A stretch of DNA of 64,000 bases from CAWCAW01 sp963714125 (GCA_963714125.1 OY970234.1:744001-808000), one strand, 5' to 3'. Shown: positions 41,825-51,442, counted from the stretch's first letter. Notes: generated from the letters alone by a model not told the origin. A program made the numbers and translations.

Positions 41825-42934
41825 TCACGACGAGCCGGCGGGAAAGACGTGGTCGGCCACTACCGCCAACCCGGCCAGGTCATGCACGTCGATGTCCAAC
41901 AACGGCACCCGGCACACCGGCGAGGGCGCCACCTGCGTGACCAGAGCCTCGAACGCCGCCTCCTCTTGCACGTTCAAGGCCTGGTACGCGTGAAGGTTGT
42001 CCACCAGCGCCTCCAAGGCGGTGCCGCTCGGTACCGCGGGCAGGGCGCGATCGGTGCCAAACGACGGGTGGACGCGGTTGACCACCAGCCCCTCGACCGC
42101 TAGGCTGGACTCATTGAGCTTGTCGGCGAACCAGCCCGCCTCCAGCACGGTGTCGGGCCGAGGCGAGGTGACGAGGACAAAGGCGGTGGTCGGTTTGGCG
42201 AGCAGCTTGCGCATGTGCTCGGCGCGTAGGCGAAACCCCTCCTCCATTCCTTCGAAAGCTTGGAAGAAGGCAATGGCGTCTTGCACGATCTCGGCGCCGG
42301 CCACCTTGGAAATGGTGCGGAGCAGGGCCTGGGTCGCCACCGACACGGCCCGCAGGTAGGCGCGTGTGGGCAGGAGCAACAACTGAAAGAGCCGATGCCC
42401 CAGGAACCGGGTCAGGCGCCGGGGAGCGTCGAGGAAGTCGAGGGCGTTGCGCGTGGGAGGGGTGTCGACCACGATCAGATCGAAGTTTCCCTCCTCCGCC
42501 AGCTCGTAGAGCTTTTCCATGGCCATGTATTCCTGCGTCCCTGACAGGGCACCGGTGAGGTTTTGGTAGATGCGGTTGGTCAGGATTCCTTCTGCTTGTT
42601 GCGGCGAGGGGGCATAGCGTCGAACGAGGTCGTCGAAGGTGCCTTTGGGGTCAAGCATGAGGGCCCAAAGTTCTCCCTCCCACGGTCCGTCAATCTGGGA
42701 CGGGACATTGGCGAGCGCGTCGAGTCCGAGGGCATTGGCCAGGCGTTTGGCGGGATCGATGGTGACCACACACGTGCGCCGGCCCCGACGGGCTCCTTCG
42801 AGGGCGAAGGCGGCCGACACAGTGGTCTTGCCCACCCCTCCCGATCCGCAGCACACCACGATGGAGCGTTCTTGCACCAAGTTGGCCAGTCCGGCCCCAT
42901 GGCCAGCCCCATGGCCGGCGCCAGGCGTGGTCAC
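41825..42934 (-). CDS. ArsA/GET3-like ATPase (second of a pair)
   Basis: 369 residues. Deviant Walker A CGSGGVGKTT and switch motifs TIDPAKRLANALGL and IVVDTPPTRNAL define the SIMIBI ArsA/GET3 group. It starts four bases inside the end of the upstream ArsA-like gene (overlap 42931-42934), so the two are translationally coupled. The pair next to a WhiB gene matches the conserved Rv3679-Rv3680-whiB4 arrangement in mycobacteria, where the ATPases form a heterocomplex of uncertain cargo. Confidence 0.9.
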   Translation of the reverse strand: MTTPGAGHGAGHGAGLANLVQERSIVVCCGSGGVGKTTVSAAFALEGARRGRRTCVVTIDPAKRLANALGLDALANVPSQIDGPWEGELWALMLDPKGTFDDLVRRYAPSPQQAEGILTNRIYQNLTGALSGTQEYMAMEKLYELAEEGNFDLIVVDTPPTRNALDFLDAPRRLTRFLGHRLFQLLLLPTRAYLRAVSVATQALLRTISKVAGAEIVQDAIAFFQAFEGMEEGFRLRAEHMRKLLAKPTTAFVLVTSPRPDTVLEAGWFADKLNESSLAVEGLVVNRVHPSFGTDRALPAVPSGTALEALVDNLHAYQALNVQEEAAFEALVTQVAPSPVCRVPLLDIDVHDLAGLAVVADHVFPAGSS

Positions 42935-43932
42935 GGGGCGTCCTGATCGGAGACGGATCCCAATGATTCGGGTGCCAGCTGCTCGATCCCGCTGATCAGA
43001 TCGAAGGCCAACGCGTCGATCTCGTTGCGCCCGATGCTCTCGGTGAACAACGTGCGGGTCCGCAGCTGGGGGAGGGGGAGCTCATCGGCCAGGCGACCCC
43101 GCTGTGCTTCTTGGAGGGCGCGCCGCCGGGAACGAAACGAGGCGGCGGCGCGCAACGCGTTGAGCTGATCGGCGCTGATCTCGACACCGACCTCGGCGGC
43201 GGCCTGGGCCGGATCGACATCGAGAGCCGGATCGGGGGGGAGACACGCGTTGACGATGACGGGGCCGAGGGTGATGCCGATGCGGTCTTCGAGCTGATAG
43301 GCGGCCTCGATCACCTCGTTGATCGGCATCTCTTCGGGCAGCGTCACCAGCGCCACCTGACAGCGAGCCGGGTCGGCCAACATCTCGGCGACGGCTGACG
43401 CCTGCGTGCGCACGGGCCCCGAGCGCGCCGCATCCAAGAGCCCTCGGGCCGAGGACAGGAACGTCATGGCGTGTCCCGTGGCGGGGGCGTCGACCAGGAT
43501 GAGGTCGGCCTGGTTGCTGAGCTCGAGCTGCTTGACCTTGCCCAGGACGAGGATGTCGCGCAGCCCCGGGATGGCGGTGGCCACCACGTCGAGCGCGCCG
43601 GATGAGACAAGGCGCTTGGATATCCGCTTCATCCCGTGATCAGCGAGGTATTCGAGCAGAGCGTCATCGGGGGTGATCCGTCGGGCTCGCACCGAGCCCT
43701 GGCCGAACTCAGCCGACGGCTCGTCGAGGACCCATTCGTCGTACGCGAGCTCGCCGGTCATGCCGAACGCGGCCGGTACACCGGGTTTGCCTTCGAGCTC
43801 GATGACCAGCACCGATAGCCCAGCTTTGGCGGCCACCAGGGCCAGGGCAGCCGTGATGGTCGTCTTCCCCACACCGCCCTTGCCGGCGACGATGAGGACC
43901 CGGCTCTGCCGGCAGAACGTAGCCACGTCCAT
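42931..43932 (-). CDS. ArsA/GET3-like ATPase (first of a pair)
   Basis: 333 residues from ATG 43932; GTG 43974 is an upstream alternative. Deviant Walker A GKGGVGKTT, then ELEGKPGVPAAFGM and LILVDAPATGHAM as the switch regions. No ArsA-like metal cysteines are obvious, so arsenite transport is not indicated. It is the promoter-proximal partner of the coupled pair and is divergent from whiB. Confidence 0.9.
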   Translation of the reverse strand: MDVATFCRQSRVLIVAGKGGVGKTTITAALALVAAKAGLSVLVIELEGKPGVPAAFGMTGELAYDEWVLDEPSAEFGQGSVRARRITPDDALLEYLADHGMKRISKRLVSSGALDVVATAIPGLRDILVLGKVKQLELSNQADLILVDAPATGHAMTFLSSARGLLDAARSGPVRTQASAVAEMLADPARCQVALVTLPEEMPINEVIEAAYQLEDRIGITLGPVIVNACLPPDPALDVDPAQAAAEVGVEISADQLNALRAAASFRSRRRALQEAQRGRLADELPLPQLRTRTLFTESIGRNEIDALAFDLISGIEQLAPESLGSVSDQDAP

Positions 43933-44081
43933 GCTGAGGCGAGCGTATCGGTCGAGGCACGTATTGACGCTCAAACGCCACCAGGGCCCTCGGATTCCGG
44001 TTGTCCTTGCCGACTGATTCCCTGGTCAGAGGCCTTGTAGGTGTCAACGGAGAGGGACTAGCGTCATTTTCAGGAGGGGGA

Positions 44082-44345
44082 GTGTCAGCTCGAACAGTGG
44101 GGGAAGCTTGGCAGGCCAGGGCAGCCTGCAAGGGGCCGCAAGCCGCGGTCTTCTTCCCGCCTACCCATGCTGAGCGAAAAGAAGAGAAGTCTGATCGCGA
44201 GGTGCGGGCCAAGGAGATCTGCTCCACCTGCGTGGTTCGCAGCGATTGCCTCGAGTACGCCGTCCGGATCCGTGAGCCGCACGGGATCTGGGGGGGCCTC
44301 AACGAAACCGAGCGCAAGCAGCTCCTCGAGCGCCGCGCCGGCTGA
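44082..44345 (+). CDS. WhiB-family Fe-S regulator
   Basis: 87 residues from GTG 44082, chosen for the strong AGGAGG five bases upstream. The four cluster cysteines are in AACKGP, the CSTC pair and SDCLEY; the GIWGG beta-turn follows. WhiB proteins bind an O2/NO-sensitive [4Fe-4S] cluster and act with sigma factors. Its position opposite the ArsA-like pair resembles whiB4 (Rv3681c), but orthology is by context only. Confidence 0.93.
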   Translation: MSARTVGEAWQARAACKGPQAAVFFPPTHAERKEEKSDREVRAKEICSTCVVRSDCLEYAVRIREPHGIWGGLNETERKQLLERRAG

Positions 44346-44386
44346 ATCTGCAGGCGGCAGGCGGCAGGCGGGCCGGAACACTCCGG

Positions 44387-45326
44387 TCAGGAAATCCCGA
44401 GCCTCTGCGCCCCGGCCCGTACGCCTCGTGACTGGCATACCGATGCGGGGTTGTCGCCCGTCGACGCACAGATCGCCGCGCTCGAGTTCGTTGGCCTGAC
44501 CCAAGATGGCCTGGGCGGCCGCGTTGTTGGGTTGGTCGAGCGCCGACGCGATCTGGTTCATGGAGCTGTTGGCCAGCGTTCCCGGTGAAAATCCTACCGC
44601 CGCTCCCACCATGAGCAGCCGGTTGCCGACATCGACGAAGGGCAGCGCTCCGGATTGTGACGTATAGGCGCTCGTGTCATAGCGGCGCATGAGGCTCTGC
44701 TGCTGGGCCGTGGGGAAGCGCAGACGAGGAAAGCCGGCCGGCGCCGTCTTCGATGGTGTGGAGCCGTACTCCTCTACGGCCGACAAGGTGACGTACCGAC
44801 TCTTGTACGACGACCCCGCAAAGCTGAAGGTGGCCGTGGCGGGGAAGACCTCGTCGCCGGACGATGACGTAGCTCCAAGGCGGGTGAAGGTCCCGAATCG
44901 ACCGAGGGCGACCACGAGTACCCAACGTTCCGCCGCGCAGTAGGGACAGAACTCTGCCCCTACATAGACGACCTCAGCTTTACCGTCCGCCACCAATGCG
45001 GGTTGGCCGGAGAGGACAGTCGCACCCGGCGCCGACGAGCTCGGTGCGCCGACCGCATCGAAGGTGGCGAGCGGCACCGACGTCGTGGCCTGCACCGCTC
45101 CCACCGGGGCCAGCGCCACCGGCGGCGGTGTCACCGTGGTCGAACCCTGGGTGATCTTGAGCACAATCAGCACAACCACGATGAGGAGCACCAGGAGCAT
45201 GAATGCCCATGTGAGCAAGGCCATGGGAGCTCGCCGAACATGGACGGGGCGCTCGTCCCCGGGGGTGCTGTTGGGCGCGTCAGTGGGCGCATCACCGGGC
45301 ACTTCAGCCTCGGGGCCCTCGTTCAT
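44387..45326 (-). CDS. DUF929 thioredoxin-fold membrane protein, with a frameshift near its end
   Basis: Starts at ATG 45326 (MNEGPEAEVPGD). One membrane helix (MALLTWAFMLLVLLIVVVLIV) leads to an external thioredoxin-like domain with CxxC in GAEFCPYCAAERW, as in DUF929 proteins. The uncorrected frame reads on to 44085, antisense to whiB, with no homology. One base of shift at about 44480 instead gives AAICASTGDNPASVC and a TGA at 44387-44389, the expected family ending. The shift is not in a homopolymer, so it may be a real disabling mutation or an assembly error. Confidence 0.8.
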
Positions 45327-45400
45327 CAGACGAAGGGTAGTGAGTACAACGGAGAAAAAAGGTCCACCTTGGAGCAGGGGTGCCGACCTAGATTTTCTCG

Positions 45401-46216
45401 ATGGACGCACTCACTCGCCCGGCAGTGCTGTTTTTGCACGGGTGGGGGGTCGGCCCCCAGGCCTATGCCGAGCCCCTTCGGCGGGTGGCGCAACTCGGAT
45501 GTGCGGTGGTGGCTCCCGCTCAGCCGGGTTTCGGGCGCACCGCGGCGCTCGGCGGCGACCAGTGCAACTTCGCCGGCTATGCGCAGTGGGCCAACGCCTA
45601 TCTCGACGAACTCGGCGTCGATCAACCGGTCCTGGTGGTGGGGCACTCCTTCGGGGGTGGCGTGGCCATTCAGCTGGCTCATGATCATCCCGAGCGCGTG
45701 CGAGCCGTGGTGTTGTGCAACCCGGTGGGGGGAACGTCGGGATTCCGCGGTGCGCAGTCGGGTGCCCTTGTCGATCGGCCCCTGTGGGAGTGGGGCCGGG
45801 AACTGGGTGCCAACCTGTTCGCCCTGCCCGCCATGGCTCGTGTGCTGCCGTCGGTGCTGGGCGAAGCGCTTCCCAACATCGTCCAGAACCCGGTGGCGCT
45901 GTGGCGAGTCGGGGACTTTGTGCGGCGCGCCAACCTGGTGGACGAGATCGCCGGGGTGGCACGCCAGGGCCTGCAGGTCACGGTGGTGTGGTCCGATCGC
46001 GATCGACTCGTTCCCCACGCCTCGTTCAAGGCCCTGTGCCGGGCGGCCCGTGTTCCCGGGGTGGTCGTTCCCGGGAGTCACAGTTGGATGATGGTCGACT
46101 CTGACCGTTTCGCCGACATCGTGCTGCGAGCACTGGTGGAGTCGGGTGTGGTCGAAGAAGCCCTGGCGTTTTCCGACGCCGGGCGCAGCACCGCCGGCGC
46201 CGCCGACATCGCCTGA
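45401..46216 (+). CDS. Alpha/beta-hydrolase
   Basis: 271 residues. HGWGVGPQAY (oxyanion loop), nucleophile Ser in GHSFGGGVAI, Asp in SDRDRLVPH and His in GSHSWMM complete a catalytic triad. The sequence is clearly paralogous to the hydrolase half of 4316-5851, sharing the GHSFGGG block, the CNPVGG/LNAVGG stretch and the NPVALWRV/NPLGIAKV helix, but it lacks ACT domains. The substrate is unknown. Confidence 0.85.
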   Translation: MDALTRPAVLFLHGWGVGPQAYAEPLRRVAQLGCAVVAPAQPGFGRTAALGGDQCNFAGYAQWANAYLDELGVDQPVLVVGHSFGGGVAIQLAHDHPERVRAVVLCNPVGGTSGFRGAQSGALVDRPLWEWGRELGANLFALPAMARVLPSVLGEALPNIVQNPVALWRVGDFVRRANLVDEIAGVARQGLQVTVVWSDRDRLVPHASFKALCRAARVPGVVVPGSHSWMMVDSDRFADIVLRALVESGVVEEALAFSDAGRSTAGAADIA

Positions 46217-46259
46217 CTTGGGCATCGACAGGGTGGGCGAAAAGTAGCCTGGTCTCATC

Positions 46260-47237
46260 GTGTCCGATCCCTCGACTCCGCCTCCTCCTGTGGCCGCGCG
46301 TGACGCGGCGACCATCATGCTGGTGCGGGACGCCGATTTCGAGGGTTCCCCGGCGCTAGAGGTGTGCATGCTGCGCCGCCACGCCAACTCCTCGTTCGTT
46401 GGCGGTGCGTACGTGTTTCCGGGCGGCAAGGTCGACGATGACGACCGCACCGGCCGAGCCGAAGAGGCGTGTGCCGGCCGCAGTGACGCCGAGGCCAGCG
46501 ATCTGCTGGGGGTGGACAGCGGAGGTCTGGCCTTCTGGGTGGCCGCCTTGCGCGAATGCTTTGAAGAGGCCGGTGTCCTGCTGGCCTACGGCGGTGACGA
46601 ACCCGCCGACGCGATGATCGACATGGGCGACACCGTGGCGCGCAGTCGCCTCGCCGCCGAACGCATCGCGCTGAACGCCGGCGACGTGAGCTTTCTCGAT
46701 TCGTGTCGCCGCCAGGGGGTGCGACTGGCCGTCGATCGTGTCCATTACTTCAGCCACTGGATTACGCCGGAGCTCGCCCCCAAGCGCTACGACACGCGGT
46801 TCTTCGTGGCCGCATTGCCGCCCGGGCAGGTGCCCATCCACGACGAGTTCGAGACCGTCGAGACCCAGTGGGTGCGCCCCGGTGATGCCTTGGCCCGGGC
46901 TAAGGCCGGCGAGTTCGATCTCATTTTCCCCACCATGAAGAACCTCGAGGCCATCGAACGGTTCTCCACCAGTGCCGAGCTGCTGGCGGCGGCCGCCGCG
47001 GTCGAACGCGTCCCCACCGTGCTGCCGCGCGTCATTGCTGACGAGCACGGCGTGCGCATCGTGTTGCCCGGAGATCCCGTGTACGACGATGTGATGGGAG
47101 CGGTGCCGCGCCGTGATTCCGAGGGCAACCCCTTGAGCAGTGGCGAAGTCAACGACGTCATCCGCAGCATCGGCGTGGATGGTCGCCTACGCCGCCCGAG
47201 CGACCCCGACAACCCGGACCTCGCCACCGAGTCGTAA
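46260..47237 (+). CDS. Nudix hydrolase (NUDT19-like)
   Basis: 325 residues from GTG 46260. The Nudix box is split by an insertion, as in NUDT7/NUDT19: GGAYVFPGGKVDDDD upstream, then AALRECFEEAGVLL. Members with a long C-terminus hydrolyse CoA or nucleoside diphosphate derivatives. The stop is five bases before the MBL hydrolase start, suggesting an operon. Confidence 0.88.
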   Translation: MSDPSTPPPPVAARDAATIMLVRDADFEGSPALEVCMLRRHANSSFVGGAYVFPGGKVDDDDRTGRAEEACAGRSDAEASDLLGVDSGGLAFWVAALRECFEEAGVLLAYGGDEPADAMIDMGDTVARSRLAAERIALNAGDVSFLDSCRRQGVRLAVDRVHYFSHWITPELAPKRYDTRFFVAALPPGQVPIHDEFETVETQWVRPGDALARAKAGEFDLIFPTMKNLEAIERFSTSAELLAAAAAVERVPTVLPRVIADEHGVRIVLPGDPVYDDVMGAVPRRDSEGNPLSSGEVNDVIRSIGVDGRLRRPSDPDNPDLATES

Positions 47238-47241
47238 GGCG

Positions 47242-48108
47242 ATGGCGACCATCGAACCCGATGCCGCGCCCGAGCCAGGCCGTCCGGCGCGCCTGTCTCA
47301 GATGGTGCGTCGGGTAACGGCGCCCAATCCCGGCATGATGACCGGTCCGGGAACCAACACCTACCTGGTGGGGACGACGGAGATTGCCGTCGTGGACCCG
47401 GGACCAGGTCCAGAGGCCGACCGGGGCGCCCACATTGCTGCTGTCGACGAACTCGGCCACGGTCATATCCGTTGGATCGTGGTCACTCACACTCACGTTG
47501 ATCATTCCCCGGGAGCCGCCGCGTTGGCGCAGCGCACCGGGGCGGAGGTGATCGGTTTCGACGCCCGAGACGGCTTCGTTCCCGATCGGTCCGTGGGCGA
47601 CGGATTTGCCCTGACCGGCCCCGACTTCACCCTGCGGGCGGTGCACACGCCGGGCCACGCCTCGAATCACCTGTGCTGGTGGCTCGAAGAAGACGCTTGG
47701 ATCTTTTCGGGCGACCACGTCATGCAGGGGTCGACGGTGGTCATCTCTCCGCCCGATGGCGACATGACGCTCTACCTGTCGAGCTTGGACACGTTGCGGA
47801 CTCTCAGGCCCGCTCTGAAAGCGATCGCACCGGGACACGGGTCGTTGATCACCCATCCCACCGCCACCCTCGACGCCATCACAGCCCATCGCCTCGAGCG
47901 CGAGGCACATGTGGCTACCGCCCTGGAGTCAGCCGGACGCGCCACAGTCGACGATCTGCTCGGGACCGTCTATGCGGACGTGGACGAGTCTCGCCATCAG
48001 GTGGCGCGCCGATCTCTGTGGGCGCATCTCCGCAAGCTCGGTAGCGAAGGCCGGGCGCGCGGCGACGATCCTGATGACATCGAGGCGTGCTGGCAGTCGG
48101 TGCGCTGA
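47242..48108 (+). CDS. MBL-fold hydrolase (LACTB2-like)
   Basis: 288 residues from ATG 47242. Metal ligands THTHVDHSPGA, the H in VHTPGHASNHLCW, the FSGDHVMQG Asp and the late His in AIAPGHGSLI define the metallo-beta-lactamase fold. A C-terminal winged-helix-like tail (HLEREAHV ... ARRSLWAHLRKL) matches LACTB2/endoribonuclease-like proteins. Function could be hydrolysis of a thioester or RNA. Confidence 0.88.
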   Translation: MATIEPDAAPEPGRPARLSQMVRRVTAPNPGMMTGPGTNTYLVGTTEIAVVDPGPGPEADRGAHIAAVDELGHGHIRWIVVTHTHVDHSPGAAALAQRTGAEVIGFDARDGFVPDRSVGDGFALTGPDFTLRAVHTPGHASNHLCWWLEEDAWIFSGDHVMQGSTVVISPPDGDMTLYLSSLDTLRTLRPALKAIAPGHGSLITHPTATLDAITAHRLEREAHVATALESAGRATVDDLLGTVYADVDESRHQVARRSLWAHLRKLGSEGRARGDDPDDIEACWQSVR

Positions 48109-48128
48109 TGGCAGCTCCCGAGGAGGGC

Positions 48129-49310
48129 TCAGGGGGTGGTCGGTGCCGTCTCGGCCGCACCCAAGGCTTGTTCCACTCGCTCGAGCATCTGCGCCGTACA
48201 CCCGGTGACCTCGACCACAGGCGCGATGTCGGTGACGATGCGCGTGGCCAGCGCCTCGAAGATGTCGGCCAAGGGCCCGTCGCCCATAGCCACCGGCACC
48301 CCGTTGTCGCCCCCGGCCACCACGTCGGGATGAAGGGGGACGCTTCCCACCAGGGTCACGCCGATCTCGGCGGCCAGTCGTGCCCCGCCCCCCTCGCCGA
48401 ACAGCGCGTAGGTGGTGCCGTGGTCACAGGTAAACGGGCTCATGTTCTCGATGACACCGGCGACGCGCAGATGGCCGCGTCGAGCCATGTCGGCGGCGCG
48501 TGCGGCCACCTTCTGCGCGGCAATGGGAGGAGTCGTGATCACCAGCACTTCGGTGCGCGGCAACATCCGGGCTAACCCCATCTGGATGTCGCCCGTGCCC
48601 GGCGGCATATCGATGAGGAGGTAGTCCAGGTGTCCCCACCGCACGTCCTCGAGAAACTGCTGCACGGCTCGGTTGAGGATGAGGCCTCGCCACATGATGG
48701 CGGTGTCCTCGTCGGCCAGGAACCCCATCGACACCACCTTGAGCATGCCCGTCTCCACGGGGCGCTCGAGGGGGACGATCTTCTTGCCCTCGGCGCGGAG
48801 CTCGCCTTGCATGCCGAGCAGGCGGGGGACCGAGAATCCCCAGATGTCGGCGTCGAGGAGGCCTACCACCAGCCCGCGGCGAGCCAAGGCGACGGCCAGG
48901 TTGACGGTGACAGAGGACTTTCCCACCCCACCTTTGCCCGATGAGATAGCCAGGACCCGGGCGGCGGCGGGAATGTCGGTGGTCAGGGCCCGGTCGTCCT
49001 GGGCCTTGCGCCGAGCCCGGTCCATGAGCGCCGCTCGCTCGTCACGGTCCATCTCGCCCATGACGACGTCGATCCCCGTCACCCCAGGGAGGTTCTTTAC
49101 GCGGGTGGTGACGTCGTCGCGAAGCTGGTTTCGCAAGGGGCAGCCCGCCACCGTCAAGGCCACTACGACTGTCACCTGGCCGTCGGTGGCCACGGTGACG
49201 TTGCGCACCATGCCCAGCTCGACGATGTTTTCGCCCAGCTCAGGATCGATCACCCCGCGCAGCGCCTCACGCACGTGGTCTTCTTGCGGGGCGTTGCCTT
49301 GCTCGGCCAT
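48129..49310 (-). CDS. mrp: Iron-sulfur cluster carrier Mrp/NBP35 family
   Basis: 393 residues. The N-terminal MIP18/DUF59 domain has GMVRNVTVA and AGCPLRNQL; the P-loop NTPase domain has SSGKGGVGKSSVTVNLA, LDADIWGFSVPRLLG and DMPPGTGDIQM. The CPHC pair of classical Mrp/ApbC that holds the bridging cluster is not conserved: the segment reads MSPFTCDHG with a single Cys. Divergent from the Fe-S insertion gene erpA, in keeping with a shared Fe-S role. Confidence 0.93.
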   Translation of the reverse strand: MAEQGNAPQEDHVREALRGVIDPELGENIVELGMVRNVTVATDGQVTVVVALTVAGCPLRNQLRDDVTTRVKNLPGVTGIDVVMGEMDRDERAALMDRARRKAQDDRALTTDIPAAARVLAISSGKGGVGKSSVTVNLAVALARRGLVVGLLDADIWGFSVPRLLGMQGELRAEGKKIVPLERPVETGMLKVVSMGFLADEDTAIMWRGLILNRAVQQFLEDVRWGHLDYLLIDMPPGTGDIQMGLARMLPRTEVLVITTPPIAAQKVAARAADMARRGHLRVAGVIENMSPFTCDHGTTYALFGEGGGARLAAEIGVTLVGSVPLHPDVVAGGDNGVPVAMGDGPLADIFEALATRIVTDIAPVVEVTGCTAQMLERVEQALGAAETAPTTP

Positions 49311-49448
49311 TTTTCTAGATTCTACCGGCCACCTGGCCGAGTTCCGCTGGGACCGGCCGCCGGAGCTGGAGCGCCGGCGTGCCGCTTGATCTCGGGCCCC
49401 GGGTAGACTTTGTGCTTGTAACGCGCCACAGACCCAGGAGGCCTAGCC

Positions 49449-49811
49449 GTGACGTCGATGAGTGCCGTAAAGATCGGACGCAAGCCCGACCCGATCACGC
49501 TTACCGATGCTGCCGCCGTCAAGGTCGGCGAGCTGATCGCCCAGGAGGGTAACGACGCCCTGGTCCTGCGGGTAGCCGTCCGCCCGGGCGGTTGCTCGGG
49601 ATACTCCTACGAGATGTTCTTCGACTCCGAAGTGGCCGACGATGACATCGTGCGCGAGCACACCGGGGTGAAGGTGGTCGTCGACCCCGCCAGTGCCGAG
49701 CTTCTCGCCGGGGCCACCCTCGAATACTCCGACGGGCTGCAGGACGCCGGGTTCCACATCACGAACCCCAACGCCTCCCGCACCTGCGGCTGCGGCTCCT
49801 CCTTCAGCTGA
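49449..49811 (+). CDS. erpA: A-type Fe-S cluster insertion protein (ErpA/HesB)
   Basis: 120 residues from GTG 49449 with AGGAGG ten bases before it. The three conserved cysteines are in PGGCSGYSY and the C-terminal CGCGSSF. A-type carriers pass [4Fe-4S] or [2Fe-2S] clusters to apo-proteins. The next gene encodes a [2Fe-2S]-containing protein, a likely client, with its N-terminal coding sequence beginning about 30 bp downstream. Confidence 0.94.
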   Translation: MTSMSAVKIGRKPDPITLTDAAAVKVGELIAQEGNDALVLRVAVRPGGCSGYSYEMFFDSEVADDDIVREHTGVKVVVDPASAELLAGATLEYSDGLQDAGFHITNPNASRTCGCGSSFS

Positions 49812-49843
49812 CCTCCCCGGCGGTCCCTGGCGCCTCGCCGCCG

Positions 49844-51442
49844 CTGACACTGCGCGTCGACGGCGAGACTGTCGAAGTTCCTGACGACGGGTCCACACTG
49901 CTGGAGACCTTGCGCGACCGATTGGGTCGGCGCACCCCCAAAGACGGCTGTAGCCCCCAGGGGCAATGCGGTTGCTGCACGGTGTGGGTGGACGGGTCGC
50001 CCCGCGTCGCCTGCGTGACGCCGGTGCGACGAGTGGCCGGGCGCGAGGTGACCACACTCGAGGGTCTCGATCCTGCGTTACGTGATGAGTGGGCCAAGGC
50101 CTTCGTCGATACCGGTGCCAGCCAGTGTGGTTTTTGCACCCCGGGCATCGTCATGCGATTGGCCGCTTTGCACGCCCGCAAGGGTGAGTTAGAGGAGTCG
50201 GCGGTAAAGACGGCGTTGCTGGCGCACCTGTGCCGCTGCACCGGGTGGGTCACCATCGTGGAGGCCGCCCAGCAGGTGGGCGGTGCATCCAACCGAGGCC
50301 CGGCGCTGGCACGGAAACGGGACCTCGAGGCCGCCGCCCGGCGCGCCACCCTAGAAGGTGGCTCCCCCCAATCAGTAGGCGAGCAAGTCGCCCTGGGTGG
50401 CGGTGGTTTCGCCGAGGACACCGCCCCACCCGACGCGCTTGTCGCCGTGCCCGATGGCAACGGCGGCTTCACCGTGGCCGAGTCGCTGGCCGAGGCCCGC
50501 CGCCAGGTGGGCAAGGTCCAAGGCCGTAATTCCACCGTGGCGCTGCGCTATCCCTTGGAGATCCCGCCCGGAGAATGGGACCTGGCGCTGCGCACGACCT
50601 TCGTCGAGCCTGGCTATCTGGAGACCGATGCGTCGTGGTGTGTGCCCGGTGGCGAGCCCGCTTCGCTGCTGGCCAACGGCGGCGCTTTCGGCGGCAAGAC
50701 GGGCTCGAGGCTCCCCGAGGTGGCTCGACGATTGGCCGACGAGCACGGCCGGCCCGTGCGGGTGGTGCTGGCGCGCGAGGACGTCGTGCGCATGGGGCCT
50801 AAGCGCCCTGTTGTGGCGGCCGGGGTCAAGGCCGATGGCACCGGGATCATCCGTGTAGGGCGTTCGCCCGGTTCGGACTCGCTGGAGCGGTGGCGCCACG
50901 CGGTGGCGGTGGTCGCTCCCGGTCTCGTGGTGGAGGAGCACGCCATAGCTGGGCCCCCGGTGTCGGCCGATGCCCGTGCCGCGGGGTGGGCCGAGGCCAC
51001 GGTGCTCATGACGGCCCTGGCCGCCGGGGCGGGGAGCGAAGCCGGGCCCGGCGTGCCGGTCACGGTGACCACCCCTGACGGAGCTCGGGCCACGGCAATC
51101 ATCGGTGCCGACGGTCAGGTTGAGGTGACCGTGGCCGGTGGTGCCGTCCTCGATGCCGTGGTGCTGCGCTCGTATGCCATCGGGGCCGCTCATCAGGCCC
51201 TCGGTTGGGTACGCAGCGAAGGCGTGGCCGTCGACGCCGACGGGCAGGTGCTCGACCTCACCATCCGTTCCTTCGGCATTTTGTCGGCCCTCAACACGCC
51301 GCCCATCCACGTGGTGGTGGAGGATGGGGACGGAGATCCCGTACGAGCCAGTGACGCCGTGTTCGCCGCTGTGGCCAGCGCGGCCTGGCTGGCCGCCGGT
51401 CTTCCCCCGCAATGGCCAATCGAGCGAGGAGGAGCGCCATGA
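49844..51442 (+). CDS. Compact [2Fe-2S]/molybdopterin-type (xanthine dehydrogenase-like) fusion protein
   Basis: At least ~530 residues. The homology begins at LTLRVDGETVEVPDDG, but no ATG, GTG or TTG precedes it in frame, so the true start is unresolved (CTG 49844 or 49850 as candidates; TTG 49910 would cut the ferredoxin domain). [2Fe-2S] cysteines are in GCSPQGQCGCC, then QCGFCTPGI and LCRCTGW. After a short linker a molybdopterin-subunit-like region appears (DLALRTTFVEPGYLE, ANGGAFGGKTGS), but it is about half the usual ~750 residues. Its last codon overlaps the RidA start. It may be a decayed or specialised enzyme. Confidence 0.75.
   Translation: MTLRVDGETVEVPDDGSTLLETLRDRLGRRTPKDGCSPQGQCGCCTVWVDGSPRVACVTPVRRVAGREVTTLEGLDPALRDEWAKAFVDTGASQCGFCTPGIVMRLAALHARKGELEESAVKTALLAHLCRCTGWVTIVEAAQQVGGASNRGPALARKRDLEAAARRATLEGGSPQSVGEQVALGGGGFAEDTAPPDALVAVPDGNGGFTVAESLAEARRQVGKVQGRNSTVALRYPLEIPPGEWDLALRTTFVEPGYLETDASWCVPGGEPASLLANGGAFGGKTGSRLPEVARRLADEHGRPVRVVLAREDVVRMGPKRPVVAAGVKADGTGIIRVGRSPGSDSLERWRHAVAVVAPGLVVEEHAIAGPPVSADARAAGWAEATVLMTALAAGAGSEAGPGVPVTVTTPDGARATAIIGADGQVEVTVAGGAVLDAVVLRSYAIGAAHQALGWVRSEGVAVDADGQVLDLTIRSFGILSALNTPPIHVVVEDGDGDPVRASDAVFAAVASAAWLAAGLPPQWPIERGGAP

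Noticed and set aside
44085..44386. C-terminal extension of the DUF929 frame across whiB
   Set aside because: It is antisense to a clear WhiB gene and vanishes when one base is shifted near 44480 to give the family's normal ending.
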